This document shows, piece after piece, positions 10,801 through 20,488 of a DNA stretch of 64,000 nt. The notes beneath the pieces were generated by a model. The model was not told where the DNA came from and did not search any database. It saw nothing but the letters and a program-made list of their open reading frames with translations. The stretch lies in contig NC_088959.1 in NCBI RefSeq assembly GCF_010111755.1, positions 558,001-622,000 of the forward strand, in the 5' to 3' direction. This stretch comes from Nakaseomyces glabratus. Lineage: Eukaryota; Ascomycota; Saccharomycetes; Saccharomycetales; Saccharomycetaceae. The translations under genes and the position numbers were made by a program. The stretch's first letter is position 1. The number at the start of each line of letters is the position of its first letter.

Positions 10801-12516
10801 CTATATTTGTGTAGAGAAAAAGGACCACCATTTATGACATAGCGACTCCTGACCGATGTTCTCTAGCTCCTTCATGTGCTCCCAGGGCTTTAGCGCCTTG
10901 AAATCTATTATGCGCATGGCACCGTTAGTGGGACACGCTTCGTCTTGCATTAGCGTTCGGCAGTAGTTATCTGAGGATATATACCCCCATGTTTCACCAA
11001 AAAGCTCCTTCAAAACACCCAAGTCCTTCAATCTGAGGCTTTTGTTTATTTTATCTTCTTTGTCGTCACCATATATCGTGAAGAATTCTTTTATACATAG
11101 TGAAACCTCATTGTTGGGTTTGAATATTATAATCTGGGGGTCATTAGAGTTCGGATTTTGACTATCCTGGTTGGTCAATAACACACACATTTCGTTATCT
11201 ATCTCGTCAAATATCTCCTTGCTATCCAGCAGGTCGTCAATGCTCTGCAATATCATGCAAGAAGGAGAAATGTAACAGATGAGATCATATGTACCAACAA
11301 GACTTGTGAAAATCGATAGCTTATTCCAGTTTGAGTGAACTAGATTTAAGTCAACGTCGATACTCCGGTTGCTGTTATCCTGAGTCATCAGTAGAAATGG
11401 AGGCATGCACTGATTGAATGCAACAGTAGTACGCACACCATATTCATGAAGATGTTCCGGGTTATATGAACTTGGATGCAAAACAACAAGCTCATACTTT
11501 GATCCACATCTTTGTAAACTTCTTTGTAAAACCACTACTGCTGGCACCATCGAATCATTATCAATAACAGTCACCCAGCATTTACTGCTCTCTGATATAC
11601 TTCCGTTTGAGCTTGTAGATGTGTAACTGGATCTTGTCTCTACAGATCCATTCCTAGGGTTGGCAATTGAGGGTTCATTTCCAGAAGTACCCGAGAAAGA
11701 GCTTCTTGGGTTCAAAAGTTGTCTCATCCATTGAATATCTTTCACAGAACTTCTTCTCGCGGTAGATATGCTATTAGAACTTCTCTTTGAATCAATTCCT
11801 GAGCCGTTGATATCTGAGCTATCCGTGGAGGAGCCCAAGTTCAAATCGTTTAAGATATTACTCACGGATTCTTTCTTATTCTCAGGGATCGAATAATGGT
11901 GCTTGAAAATCTGATAATCTGTGTCCTGTTGTGATGAGTCAGATCCGTGTGAATGCCTGCTTTTACGAGGTTTCCTTCCATGGTGTGAGTTTTGTTCATG
12001 AGAGTCCTCCTTTGTGACTCTCATGGTATTTTCCGGAATATTAGTACTATAATTCATATGAGACTGAGGGTCGTTAGTGGTATTTTGTGATAAATCCCTA
12101 ATTTGAGTCATATGTAAATCGTTATGCAATGCCGACGAGTGCGGACTAGGACTATGCCTCGTTTCATCAAAGGTGTTTCTCATTATCACTGTGCCCATAT
12201 TCTGATTGAAGACAGGCGCCCCTTCGTTATCCCTCCTCACATCTATGGCAGATGATTCTTGTGGCACAGCAGAGCTAGTGGTAGCAACGTCAGACTCCGT
12301 ATCCATATCCATCTCATACTGGGACATATTGCTCGGCGTGCCAATAGGTGACGCAATTATACCCGACAGAGCATTCCCAACACGTCCGCCGTTCTTGAAG
12401 AACTCCTGCACTTCCTGGTCATCTCCTACAGACACTTCACGCTGGGACTCCGACCAGGACTTCCTCAACGCAGCATCGAGCTCCCCAGAGAACTCCTCAC
12501 CTGCATGGTAATCCAT
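10801..12516 (-). CDS. IDS2: Ids2, Hsp90 co-chaperone linked to Ime2 and meiosis
   Basis: The 571-residue protein corresponds to YJL146W/Ids2 (about 469 residues in S. cerevisiae), known as a modulator of the meiotic kinase Ime2 and as an Hsp82 co-chaperone. Assignment is by position between SFH5 and MRX5 and by general character. Residues 1-305 are acidic, S/N/H-rich and probably disordered; this part accounts for most of the extra length. From about residue 312 a folded domain begins (WVTVIDNDSMVPAVVVLQRS). In its pattern of strands and helices this domain resembles the glycogenin/GT8 nucleotide-sugar fold, including SIDDLLD near 425. The position of the metal-binding DxD is Ser417-Pro-Ser419, so the domain is predicted to be non-catalytic. 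The fold assignment is my inference. ATG at 12514-12516. Confidence 0.85.
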   Translation of the reverse strand: MDYHAGEEFSGELDAALRKSWSESQREVSVGDDQEVQEFFKNGGRVGNALSGIIASPIGTPSNMSQYEMDMDTESDVATTSSAVPQESSAIDVRRDNEGAPVFNQNMGTVIMRNTFDETRHSPSPHSSALHNDLHMTQIRDLSQNTTNDPQSHMNYSTNIPENTMRVTKEDSHEQNSHHGRKPRKSRHSHGSDSSQQDTDYQIFKHHYSIPENKKESVSNILNDLNLGSSTDSSDINGSGIDSKRSSNSISTARRSSVKDIQWMRQLLNPRSSFSGTSGNEPSIANPRNGSVETRSSYTSTSSNGSISESSKCWVTVIDNDSMVPAVVVLQRSLQRCGSKYELVVLHPSSYNPEHLHEYGVRTTVAFNQCMPPFLLMTQDNSNRSIDVDLNLVHSNWNKLSIFTSLVGTYDLICYISPSCMILQSIDDLLDSKEIFDEIDNEMCVLLTNQDSQNPNSNDPQIIIFKPNNEVSLCIKEFFTIYGDDKEDKINKSLRLKDLGVLKELFGETWGYISSDNYCRTLMQDEACPTNGAMRIIDFKALKPWEHMKELENIGQESLCHKWWSFFSTQI

Positions 12517-13444
12517 ATTACTCCCAAAACTAAAAGCAAGTCAGCCAACTTAATAACCAAGTTGTTCTTTCCAAAAAAACACCAAGAAATATTATTGCGA
12601 ATACAAGAATGTTCTAAATCTTTACTTTTCCTATATAATTCATAATTAAAATTTATATAAAAGTATGGGGTTCCGGGGACGTTTACGGGAAACCCTTTAG
12701 AATATCCCCCATTCGTCCCTCAAAACATTTCTCGGAGACCAGGTGATACATCGCCCATACCAGAGAGCCCCGCAGAAAGCATTACCCTTCCATATTCCAT
12801 ATTCCATATTCCGTATTCCATATATATTACCGTGCCTCCCTCCAACCTCCAAATAGGTACCAAGTGTCACCGTAGATACTACAATATTATGCAAGAACAG
12901 GTTAAAAAGACCACCAAAATACTACACTTGAAAAGAGAAGAGAGACCTTAGCATCATGACAGACATGAGTGCCACAAAAAAAAGCATACCAACAAACTAA
13001 ATAAACTAAATAAACAAGAAATATATACTAATTCAGTTCAATACCTTCTAAATAGCAAACTATTGACAACTGGCATTATAGTAATTCTAGACTCCTTTTT
13101 GTGATGTTTCCTTCGAGCTTTCTTGACCTTAGGCGGAAGCATGTAATTATATACGCCACAACGTCGTGATGTATTATTGTGTACGTATACTGCACATCCA
13201 TTCGATTCCCTGACGGATCGCTTTATTGTCGTTTCAATTCCGAATAAAAAAAAAAATTCAATTTTTTGCTTTTCGTCTCTGCCACAGAATATAAGGTAGG
13301 AGCACAATGGGGGGGGGGGGGTGGAAGCAGCGTGATGTGGATAACCATAGCTTATCTTGAATATAGTATGCTTTCAGTGATCCCCAGCTTTTTTAAAGGA
13401 CTCGAACAAACCAGGACCTTAGGTAGATAAAGACAGTGACGGTT
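12517..13444. promoter_or_regulatory. divergent IDS2/MRX5 promoter region
   Basis: This 0.93-kb region lies between divergent genes. It contains a 7-bp tandem repeat (12790-12824), a repeated ACTAAATAA unit at about 12995-13017, and a run of 13 G at 13309-13321, the longest homopolymer of G in the window. The open frame at 13038-13307 is not supported as a gene. Confidence 0.5.
12790..12824. repeat. heptamer tandem repeat (CCATATT)5
   Basis: Five consecutive 7-bp units, three of them exactly CCATATT, followed by CCGTATT and CCATATA. It is a short minisatellite in the IDS2/MRX5 intergenic region and likely varies in copy number between strains. Confidence 0.8.
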
Positions 13445-14647
13445 ATGGCTGGCGGAGCGCAACGGAGATTTTTCTCGCAGATAGTGCGGCTCTTGAAGAG
13501 CAAGAGCAAGAGTAATCACAAAGTTCTGGTGGACGATGCTCAGTTGAAGGAGACTTTGAAGTATATTATCGAGGATAAGCGGGTGCTGCCTGGCGGTTTA
13601 CGCAGTTTGCTACCTGGATCTCTCGAAGGGACTGATGAGGACGTGCAGAAGCACTCTGAAAGGTTAGCAAGTCTTTTGAACGCTACGCTACCCACAGTTT
13701 CGGATAAGAAGAGGCAAGTAGAGAGTCACTATGACCTTTTATTTGGACAGCTGAAGAATATGGTTGAGGAATCATTACACGATACGGGCAAGAGTAGCCA
13801 TAATAGAACGCTAAGTGCACACAATCAAATGAACAAATCTGAGACACTCTTCAATCGACTTATACTTTTGCTTCTTACAGGTGGCGACACGGTCAGTACA
13901 AAATCTATAGCTGAATTAATTTTGTCACCTGATTTCAAAGAGTATAGTAAAGTATGGGATAACATAAAGCTTTTCCCCGAAAGCAAACGACTAGACATAT
14001 CAATACTACTTTATTACTCGTCTAAGAACAAGAATATCATGGACGCATACGAAGAAGAATGGATTTCCAGGTATCATGACTTAAACGTTATAACACAAAG
14101 GTTATTCTGGAGATTTATGGATCCGTTGGGTAAGGTCTCAGAATGCTGCGAAAGGATTCGTTACTGGCAACCTAGAGATACCATCGTAATGTATCAATCG
14201 CTCTATTCAACAGCCCATTTTCTGCCGACAGAATTTCATTATGTGGATAATCTACAGTTAAGCAACAATCAAATATTCTTCATTAAGGCACTTAGATTCT
14301 TAGCACAATACAGACAAAGATCATTACTACAGGTACCTCGTGAGCCTGTTAACGCAACAACTAAACAAACTAAAACAGCCAAAAATTGGGCTTCTGATAT
14401 TGTTAAGCTAAGTATACAAAATAAACTAAGTTTAGATAAGAGATTGAAAGATGATAGCGAAATGGTTCCGGTGTACAGTTATAGATTTTTGCGAGCTTTG
14501 GATGTCAACTTGCAAGAGATATGCGGATTGGATTCTTTAAATGACGAAAATCTTGCTCACCTACAAGCGGATCTCAATACGCTATTGACTTCATTGCACG
14601 AAGAGGAACAAACACTAAAGTCTCATATGTCCTTATTTTTTGTATGA
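13445..14647 (+). CDS. MRX5: mitochondrial gene-expression-associated protein Mrx5 (YJL147C-like)
   Basis: The 400-residue protein is positioned as YJL147C/Mrx5 (about 382 residues), a little-studied mitochondrial protein associated with the MIOREX mitoribosome expressosome. The start is set at the ATG at 13445; the frame is open a few codons further upstream but begins there with GTG. The first 25 residues are rich in arginine, lysine and serine with no acidic residue (RRFFSQIVRLLKSKSKSNHK), a good mitochondrial presequence. The rest is helical, with no recognised catalytic motif. It is on the opposite strand to IDS2 and converges on RPA34, as in S. cerevisiae. The identification rests mainly on synteny and length. 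Confidence 0.8.
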   Translation: MAGGAQRRFFSQIVRLLKSKSKSNHKVLVDDAQLKETLKYIIEDKRVLPGGLRSLLPGSLEGTDEDVQKHSERLASLLNATLPTVSDKKRQVESHYDLLFGQLKNMVEESLHDTGKSSHNRTLSAHNQMNKSETLFNRLILLLLTGGDTVSTKSIAELILSPDFKEYSKVWDNIKLFPESKRLDISILLYYSSKNKNIMDAYEEEWISRYHDLNVITQRLFWRFMDPLGKVSECCERIRYWQPRDTIVMYQSLYSTAHFLPTEFHYVDNLQLSNNQIFFIKALRFLAQYRQRSLLQVPREPVNATTKQTKTAKNWASDIVKLSIQNKLSLDKRLKDDSEMVPVYSYRFLRALDVNLQEICGLDSLNDENLAHLQADLNTLLTSLHEEEQTLKSHMSLFFV

Positions 14648-14874
14648 GACAAATACTTATTTTAAGATTTATTCATTAATTAGTATACAAAGAGTATCTT
14701 ACATTTTATGTAAAATAATTATATATTCCGGGATTTTTTATTCATTGATCAACCAACAATCTAATGACAATTATAATGCTTCAGAGTGTTTAATCCGGTA
14801 GAGAATACAAAAGATTCATTTCTTTGAGATCTATAATCATGCAGTTGTTTTTATTTGTTTCCAATGTATTTAAT

Positions 14875-15606
14875 TCATTTACTCTTGTCCTTTGATTTTT
14901 TATCCTTTTTATCTTTTTTATCCTTTTTATCCTTCTTATCTTTCTTCTCCTTCTTTTCCTTCTTGTGCTTCTTATGCTTACTTGGTGATTCTGTCAATTC
15001 ATGGTTGTGTCTAGAGATATCCTCATCGGCATCAGACTTTGAACGTTTCTTAGGTGCAACAACTTCTTCGATTCCAAAATCCTTTGCATCGTAACCAGTT
15101 GCAAAGTGTCTGGTAATTAAACCTTCTACCTTTGGAACATCTTTTCTTGGTACCTTAACCTTTTCTATATCAATGCTTGGGATTCTTGCTGTTTCACTTA
15201 TGGTGAAAACTCTGTCAAAATATACACTCTTATTATCTTTCGATGTCGCAACCTTCAGAGTTTCCTTCTTCTTCTCACTAGGTATCAGTAGGGACAAGTT
15301 TGTGTTATCAGATCCTTCTTGAGTAGATGTATTTTGAAGAACATTGAAATTCTTGCTTCCAAGTTCTACAGTGGAGACTGTAGCATCGGTATCCAATGGA
15401 AGACTCTTCAACTGGGAGATGTCAATGTTGGCTGGAACTTTTAGCAACCAAAGCTCTTTGTTGTCACCCTTAAGCTCAGAGACTGGAAAACTCTTAAGAT
15501 GCTTGCATTGCTTATAATCAGATGGGGGTTGGTATTTGGCGACTACCTCATCATCGGAATCGGAATCCGACACATACTCTTTCGACAGACGGTCAATTTT
15601 GGACAT
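14875..15606 (-). CDS. RPA34: RNA polymerase I subunit Rpa34 (A34.5)
   Basis: The 243-residue protein is Rpa34, which with Rpa49 forms the TFIIF-like heterodimer of RNA polymerase I in the nucleolus. The N-terminal SKEYVSDSDSDDEV segment, the middle dimerisation region (about 30-170) and the block KVPRKDVPKVEGLITRHFATGYDAKDFG are clearly recognisable. The C-terminus is a lysine tail made of repeated DKK units (about 215-243), as in S. cerevisiae. The frame extends upstream of 15606, but only to a TTG, so I use the ATG at 15604-15606, which gives the expected MSK start. Its promoter carries a PAC and an RRPE-like element, fitting a ribosome-biogenesis gene. Confidence 0.96.
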   Translation of the reverse strand: MSKIDRLSKEYVSDSDSDDEVVAKYQPPSDYKQCKHLKSFPVSELKGDNKELWLLKVPANIDISQLKSLPLDTDATVSTVELGSKNFNVLQNTSTQEGSDNTNLSLLIPSEKKKETLKVATSKDNKSVYFDRVFTISETARIPSIDIEKVKVPRKDVPKVEGLITRHFATGYDAKDFGIEEVVAPKKRSKSDADEDISRHNHELTESPSKHKKHKKEKKEKKDKKDKKDKKDKKDKKSKDKSK

Positions 15607-16209
15607 ATTTATTGCGTTCAAACTCTATGGAGGCGTTGAGTCAACCGACTTAATTCCCTATACAATTACTAAAACAGATAGACCTTCAATTTCTATTCTA
15701 TTTAATACTCTATGCCCTGCATACAGTAGAAATTAGAGATGCTCATCGCAAAATTTTTTTTCACTTTCTGATCAAGAGATTTATTCATAACGTACTAAAT
15801 GACTTACAATAATTTACTGTATTACCGATGCTCCCAATCCTTTTAATATGTAAATACATAAATACATATGTATTATGTAGGTGATGTTAATAGGAGAGGA
15901 GTATCTTAAGATTTTTAAATAGTGCATATATATCGAAGTCAGACTAACTCAATTTTTGGATGTATGTGAAATATTTCATAGTAAGAATCATGAATACGAT
16001 TTTAGAAGTTCGATATTAGTGCTCTCTCCATAATTTGAAAGAACGTGAAAGGAAAATAAAAAACATAAAATTCAATGCTGGTATCATTAAAAATTATTAT
16101 CAATTTGGAAATGCATAATCTATAAGCTGTTTTTTCTTTTGAAATTGAGATAATTTTTGATTAATGGAAAATGTTTACTTTTAATAGTAAATAAGGCTCG
16201 ATAATTTAC
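15607..16209. other. RPA34 promoter / DAS1 3' region
   Basis: A 603-nt AT-rich spacer between two minus-strand genes. The only clear signals are the PAC/RRPE pair at 15742-15763. Confidence 0.6.
15742..15763 (-). promoter_or_regulatory. PAC + RRPE elements in the RPA34 promoter
   Basis: On the minus strand GCGATGAG (PAC core, bound by Dot6/Tod6) lies at 15742-15749. Immediately beside it, 15750-15763 reads TGAAAAAAAATTTT, close to the RRPE consensus bound by Stb3. The pair is about 140 nt upstream of the RPA34 ATG. This arrangement is typical of yeast ribosome-biogenesis and Pol I genes. Confidence 0.75.
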
Positions 16210-17946
16210 TTAAATAACAGTAGCCTTCTTTGCAACATCATTAGGTTCAGATGCGTTCGTATTCTTTTTGAATTGTTTGGACCAGCCAGTCAAATTCGTT
16301 TGATATCCTGAATGGTAGAAGATCGGCTGGAAAATGCGCTCGCCATCTTCTTCAACAGTGATGGTGGGTATATCATTCAACATCAAAAATCGTAACTTTG
16401 GGAAGCCCCTCAAGAATGTGAAGTACGTAGACTTGAAATGATGTATTAATGCATGATAACATTTGACAATGTCATCTTTGGTCAATGGGCGATGAGGCAG
16501 ATGGAATGAGTTGAAATCATCTTCGTCATCATATTCTGATTTCTTGACCAACTGTGAACGACTTTGCCTATATAACAGGATATTTGCGTTGATCTTAGAC
16601 ACAAACTCTGTCAAATTCATGGGCTGTGTTCTAACGCTTGGGTAACAATCACATGCCTTAGAATATGGTAGCAACGATAAGTATCTCATCATCTTGAATA
16701 TATCCTTTGCTGCAATGTCGTGTATGTCATTAAGTTCGTAATCCTCTTCAAAATGGAAAATCTTGTCCTTTAAGATATTCTCAAAGACGTGCATGCAGCT
16801 TGAACAGTAGCATTTCTGGGTCAGTTCAAATTTGCTCTCCTGTAGAGTGATTATGGGTAAGTCCACGCCTTCAAAACGTAGATCGATAAACTGCAAATCC
16901 TTACAGTTTAGTAAAATGGCTAAGAATATCTGTGGGCTAGTTGGTTCTGGTACGTAATCTTCCAAGAAGTCCATCTTTAATCTTTTTAGCCTTTTCAATT
17001 CACTGAACAATGACACCAGTACTTTTATGTCCTGTTTTATTGATATCAGTGACAAGTCTTCTAAGTACACAAACTCCTTGAACTCCTCTATGATCTCGAT
17101 CTCTCTAGAAATCAGGGACTCATTCCAGGATATGATAGTCAGAATCTTCAAGGACCGTATATCGAACACTTCTGAGAGTTTTGTCAGTGATTTCCTTTGC
17201 TCGCCTGGTTTGATCAGCGTGTTCGTCTGCTCGCTAAAGTATTTCTGTGGGAAGAACTCTCTTCTCCAATGCAGTTTCAGGTCTATAATTTGCAGTTTCT
17301 CATTCAGTGGGTACAGGTAATTAAACAACTTTATCGGGTCGATGAACAACGTCATGTGCGACAGCTTCGATGAGATACGTTGTCTCAAGTAGTGTGACAG
17401 ATTGGGGATGTAGTCCTGCGGCACAGAGAGCTCCGGCAACGAGTTTGGCGGCGCCATATCGAAGCTGGTCACATTGGCTGCACTCACTTTGCCCAATGCT
17501 ATAATATCGTTACAGCTGGGGTCGATGACGTTCTCCAGTCGTTGCAAAGAGTGGCCATTGGCACACAGCATGTTCAGCACCTGCTTCTGCAACACGGGGT
17601 CCAGGTCCCAGTTGATCCGGATCCATTGCACCAGATGCAACGTGTTCTCAGGGTTCCGGTGGAACGTCTGTATCAATTTGGCAAGCTTCCCATTAGCTAT
17701 AGCACGTGATTCATCCTCGTTCAAAAAACTTGGTATACTGAATAGGGACCAGTTGACCGCCAAGTTCATGAAATCCGACCGCACCACGTTTGAGTCGTTC
17801 AGGTATATCCTTCTGTACACCAGCTTGGAGACCAGCCTGTGCAACCGCTTGTTCACCAGACACAGGTTGAGTCTATCCTGCTGCGGGCAGTGCGACAGCA
17901 GCTCCTGCAACAAGCCATCGGACAACTTCAGCAACGGGAACTCCAT
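16210..17946 (-). CDS. DAS1: F-box/LRR-type SCF substrate adaptor Das1
   Basis: The 578-residue protein matches YJL149W/Das1, a putative F-box subunit of SCF ubiquitin ligase. An F-box-like segment covers residues 1-48 (LKLSDGLLQELLSHCPQQDRL, then LVNKRLHRLV), which would bind Skp1. From about 190 to 360, and again near 520-545, leucine-rich stretches resemble degenerate LRRs. A cysteine cluster near 380-390 (CYCSSC) may bind metal, though this is uncertain. ATG at 17944-17946. The first 500 coding bases are distinctly GC-rich compared with the AT-rich remainder. Known targets are poorly defined, so the substrate remains open. Confidence 0.88.
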   Translation of the reverse strand: MEFPLLKLSDGLLQELLSHCPQQDRLNLCLVNKRLHRLVSKLVYRRIYLNDSNVVRSDFMNLAVNWSLFSIPSFLNEDESRAIANGKLAKLIQTFHRNPENTLHLVQWIRINWDLDPVLQKQVLNMLCANGHSLQRLENVIDPSCNDIIALGKVSAANVTSFDMAPPNSLPELSVPQDYIPNLSHYLRQRISSKLSHMTLFIDPIKLFNYLYPLNEKLQIIDLKLHWRREFFPQKYFSEQTNTLIKPGEQRKSLTKLSEVFDIRSLKILTIISWNESLISREIEIIEEFKEFVYLEDLSLISIKQDIKVLVSLFSELKRLKRLKMDFLEDYVPEPTSPQIFLAILLNCKDLQFIDLRFEGVDLPIITLQESKFELTQKCYCSSCMHVFENILKDKIFHFEEDYELNDIHDIAAKDIFKMMRYLSLLPYSKACDCYPSVRTQPMNLTEFVSKINANILLYRQSRSQLVKKSEYDDEDDFNSFHLPHRPLTKDDIVKCYHALIHHFKSTYFTFLRGFPKLRFLMLNDIPTITVEEDGERIFQPIFYHSGYQTNLTGWSKQFKKNTNASEPNDVAKKATVI

Positions 17947-18059
17947 TTATTTCCTCGTGGGGGGTACCTTATACCTGATCTCTAAACAAAGAACCTGTCA
18001 AAGCTTATTTTATTCTGTAGCTATGACACCCAATCTCCGAACACAGAAGGGAAAGCTCT

Positions 18060-18107
18060 GTATGTGTGTGTATTGTGTGTATTGTGTGTGTGTGTGTCTG
18101 TCTGTGT
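18060..18107. repeat. GT-rich microsatellite
   Basis: An imperfect alternating purine-pyrimidine tract made of TGTGTG units interrupted by TATT and TCTG, about 115 nt upstream of the DAS1 start. It is probably length-polymorphic. Confidence 0.85.
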
Positions 18108-18258
18108 AAAGTGAAGAGAAGAAATTTGGGTCTGAGTTATCGAAATGATAGCATATAACACGTACATCACATGACACAAGATACACTTGCACTAACCATG
18201 TGATTTACGTACAACATGTAATACTAGTAGGTCCAAAAGGATCGTGGCAACTAGAATT

Positions 18259-18267
18259 TTTCACATG
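18259..18267 (-). promoter_or_regulatory. UASINO / ICRE element
   Basis: CATGTGAAA on the minus strand, matching the Ino2-Ino4 binding consensus. It is about 600 nt upstream of INO1. A weaker copy with one mismatch (CATGTGAAG) is at 18419-18427. Confidence 0.6.
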
Positions 18268-18678
18268 CAGAAACCGGGACGAGGAACGGACAAAACAGAC
18301 AAAAACATGCTGGCACGTACTATTTGTGTCTTCTGCGCCTCTTGTCTCTCTTAAGAGCCGATGCCCCAGCAGGTGTCCCCTTTTTTTTTGCCATCAAGCT
18401 TCAAATCATCGCGAAGATCTTCACATGCGCGAGGGGCCTTTGACTCTCCAGCGCAGGAAACAGGAACGGAATGGAGCGAATTAAGTCCGGGGGGGATGGG
18501 AAACACATGCTGATTGACTCTCGATGACTACGCTTTCTGCGTGTGTTTGTGTGGGGATGATCCATGATTCACCCAATCCAGGGCAGGAAACATTAGTTTG
18601 TGTGCGGGTGTTTCTGAGTGGTTTTACTTCACAAAGAAACTTGTCTATTCGATGGGCGGTTCCTTCCTCGGGTGGAGA

Positions 18679-18721
18679 AAACTTTCACATGCACACCTTC
18701 ATGGTGCATGTGAAAGTTTTT
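18679..18721. promoter_or_regulatory. palindromic double UASINO in the INO1 promoter
   Basis: Two perfect 16-bp inverted arms (18679-18694 and 18706-18721) are separated by 11 nt. Each arm contains a full CATGTGAAA inositol/choline-response element (minus strand 18684-18692, plus strand 18708-18716) for the Ino2-Ino4 bHLH dimer, which Opi1 represses. The palindrome lies about 150 nt before the INO1 ATG and just upstream of the TATA box, the right place for an activating sequence. Confidence 0.85.
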
Positions 18722-18768
18722 GTTGCAATTGTTGAACTCAACAGAAAACATAACCTCCTCGAAAGGCG

Positions 18769-18777
18769 TATAAATAG
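18769..18777 (+). promoter_or_regulatory. INO1 TATA box
   Basis: TATAAATAG, a strong TATA consensus, 95 nt before the INO1 ATG and about 50 nt downstream of the double UASINO. The A/C-rich leader that follows is typical of a highly induced yeast gene. Confidence 0.8.
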
Positions 18778-18871
18778 CGGCTATATTGGCTTGGGAAGTT
18801 TTGTATCCCATTAGAATAGAGAATACACAACAACAAAAAAACTACTTCTACTACTACTATAAAAAATAAGA

Positions 18872-20488
18872 ATGACTGTGAATAAAGGTATTAGCATTCG
18901 CGTAAACAACGTCGGTGACAAGGTCTCCTACAAGGAGAACGAGTTGTTGACCAACTACACTTACCACACGAATGTGGTACACACTAACAGCGACAAGACA
19001 CAGTTTGAAGTGACTCCCTTGGACAAGAACTACCAATTCAAAGTGGACTTGAACAAGCCGGAGAGACTGGGTGTCATGCTCGTGGGTCTTGGTGGTAACA
19101 ACGGGTCCACCATGATGGCTGCTGTGCTGGCTAACAAGCACAATGTGTGCTTCCGTACTCGTGACAAAGAGGGTCTAACTGAGCCAAATTACTACGGTTC
19201 TTTGACTCAATCATCAACGATCAAGCTGGGTGTCGACTCTAAGGGTAAAGACGTCTACGTGCCTTTCAACTCTTTGGTGCCAATGGTTAACCCAAACGAT
19301 TTTGTGGTCTCAGGTTGGGATATCAACGGAGCCACCATGGATCAAGCCATGGAGCGTGCTAGTGTCCTTGAAGTTGACTTGAGAAACAAGTTGGCTCCAA
19401 TGATGAAAGATCACAAACCCTTGAAGTCCGTCTATTATCCAGATTTCATCGCTGCTAACCAGGATGAGCGTGCTGATAACTGTTTGAACGTCGACCCACA
19501 AACCGGCAAAGTTACCACCACCGGTAAGTGGGAACACTTGAACCACATCAGAAACGATATCAGAACTTTCAAACAACAGAACGACCTGGACAAAGTAATT
19601 ATTCTATGGACCGCTAACACCGAAAGGTACGTCGAGATATTGCCTGGTGTCAATGACACCATGGAAAACTTGCTCGAAGCTATCAAAAACGATCACACTG
19701 AAATTGCACCATCTACTATCTTTGCTGCTGCTTCCATCCTTGAACATTGTCCTTACATTAACGGTTCCCCACAGAACACTTTTGTTCCGGGTCTGATTGA
19801 ACTTGCTGAAAAGAACGACTCGTTGATCGCTGGTGATGACTTCAAGTCCGGCCAAACTAAGATGAAATCTGTCTTGGCTCAATTTCTAGTCGATGCCGGT
19901 ATCAGACCCGTCTCAATTGCTTCTTACAACCACTTGGGTAACAACGATGGTTACAACCTTTCCTCACCACAACAGTTCAGGTCCAAGGAGATCTCAAAGG
20001 CTTCGGTGGTAGACGATATCATTGAATCAAACCCAATTCTATACAATGACAAACTAGGTAACAAGATCGACCACTGTATCGTTATCAAGTACATGCACGC
20101 CGTAGGTGACTCAAAAGTTGCTATGGATGAATACTACAGTGAACTGATGCTAGGTGGCCACAACAGAATCTCCATCCACAATGTCTGTGAAGACTCTTTG
20201 CTAGCTACACCATTGATCATCGATTTGATTGTCATGACCGAGTTCTGCTCCAGAGTCACATACAGAAACGTAGACGGCCAGGATGGTGCAGAGGCTAAGG
20301 GTGATTTCGAAAACTTCTACCCAGTGCTGTCGTTCCTAAGTTACTGGCTGAAGGCCCCATTGACAAAGCCAGGCTACCAACCAATCAACGGTTTGAACAA
20401 GCAGAGAACAGCGCTAGAAAACTTCCTAAGGTTGTTGATCGGCCTTCCTGCCATTGACGAACTGAGATTCGAAGAAAGATTGAAATAG
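18872..20488 (+). CDS. INO1: myo-inositol-3-phosphate synthase
   Basis: The 538-residue enzyme converts glucose-6-phosphate to inositol-3-phosphate with NAD as internal redox cofactor; it is the rate-limiting cytosolic step of inositol and hence phosphatidylinositol synthesis. The NAD-binding GLGGNNG loop is at 72-78. The family blocks [30 protein letters not shown] and [16 protein letters not shown] are all intact. Length agrees with S. cerevisiae (533). ATG at 18872, with no earlier in-frame ATG. Codon bias is strong. Its promoter carries several inositol-response elements, so repression by inositol through Opi1 is expected. It sits next to VPS35, as in S. cerevisiae. Confidence 0.99.
   Translation: MTVNKGISIRVNNVGDKVSYKENELLTNYTYHTNVVHTNSDKTQFEVTPLDKNYQFKVDLNKPERLGVMLVGLGGNNGSTMMAAVLANKHNVCFRTRDKEGLTEPNYYGSLTQSSTIKLGVDSKGKDVYVPFNSLVPMVNPNDFVVSGWDINGATMDQAMERASVLEVDLRNKLAPMMKDHKPLKSVYYPDFIAANQDERADNCLNVDPQTGKVTTTGKWEHLNHIRNDIRTFKQQNDLDKVIILWTANTERYVEILPGVNDTMENLLEAIKNDHTEIAPSTIFAAASILEHCPYINGSPQNTFVPGLIELAEKNDSLIAGDDFKSGQTKMKSVLAQFLVDAGIRPVSIASYNHLGNNDGYNLSSPQQFRSKEISKASVVDDIIESNPILYNDKLGNKIDHCIVIKYMHAVGDSKVAMDEYYSELMLGGHNRISIHNVCEDSLLATPLIIDLIVMTEFCSRVTYRNVDGQDGAEAKGDFENFYPVLSFLSYWLKAPLTKPGYQPINGLNKQRTALENFLRLLIGLPAIDELRFEERLK

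Larger units (their letters stand above)
17947..18871. promoter_or_regulatory. divergent DAS1/INO1 promoter region
   Basis: This is 0.93 kb between divergent genes. It holds a GT-rich microsatellite (18060-18107), two single inositol-response elements, a palindrome with two more, and the INO1 TATA box. In S. cerevisiae SNA3 lies in this interval; no SNA3-like frame is present here. Confidence 0.75.

Noticed and set aside
13038..13307. 89-codon minus-strand frame near MRX5
   Set aside because: It begins at a non-ATG codon and has no recognisable similarity.
13436..13444. Upstream non-ATG starts for MRX5, RPA34 (15619-15621), JJJ2 (41108) and PEX2 (48129)
   Set aside because: These are GTG or TTG codons, rarely used as starts in yeast nuclear genes; the first ATG gives family-consistent N-termini in each case.
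18524..18814. 96-codon ORF upstream of INO1
   Set aside because: It spans the UASINO palindrome and the INO1 TATA box, so it lies in promoter DNA and not in a transcript of its own.
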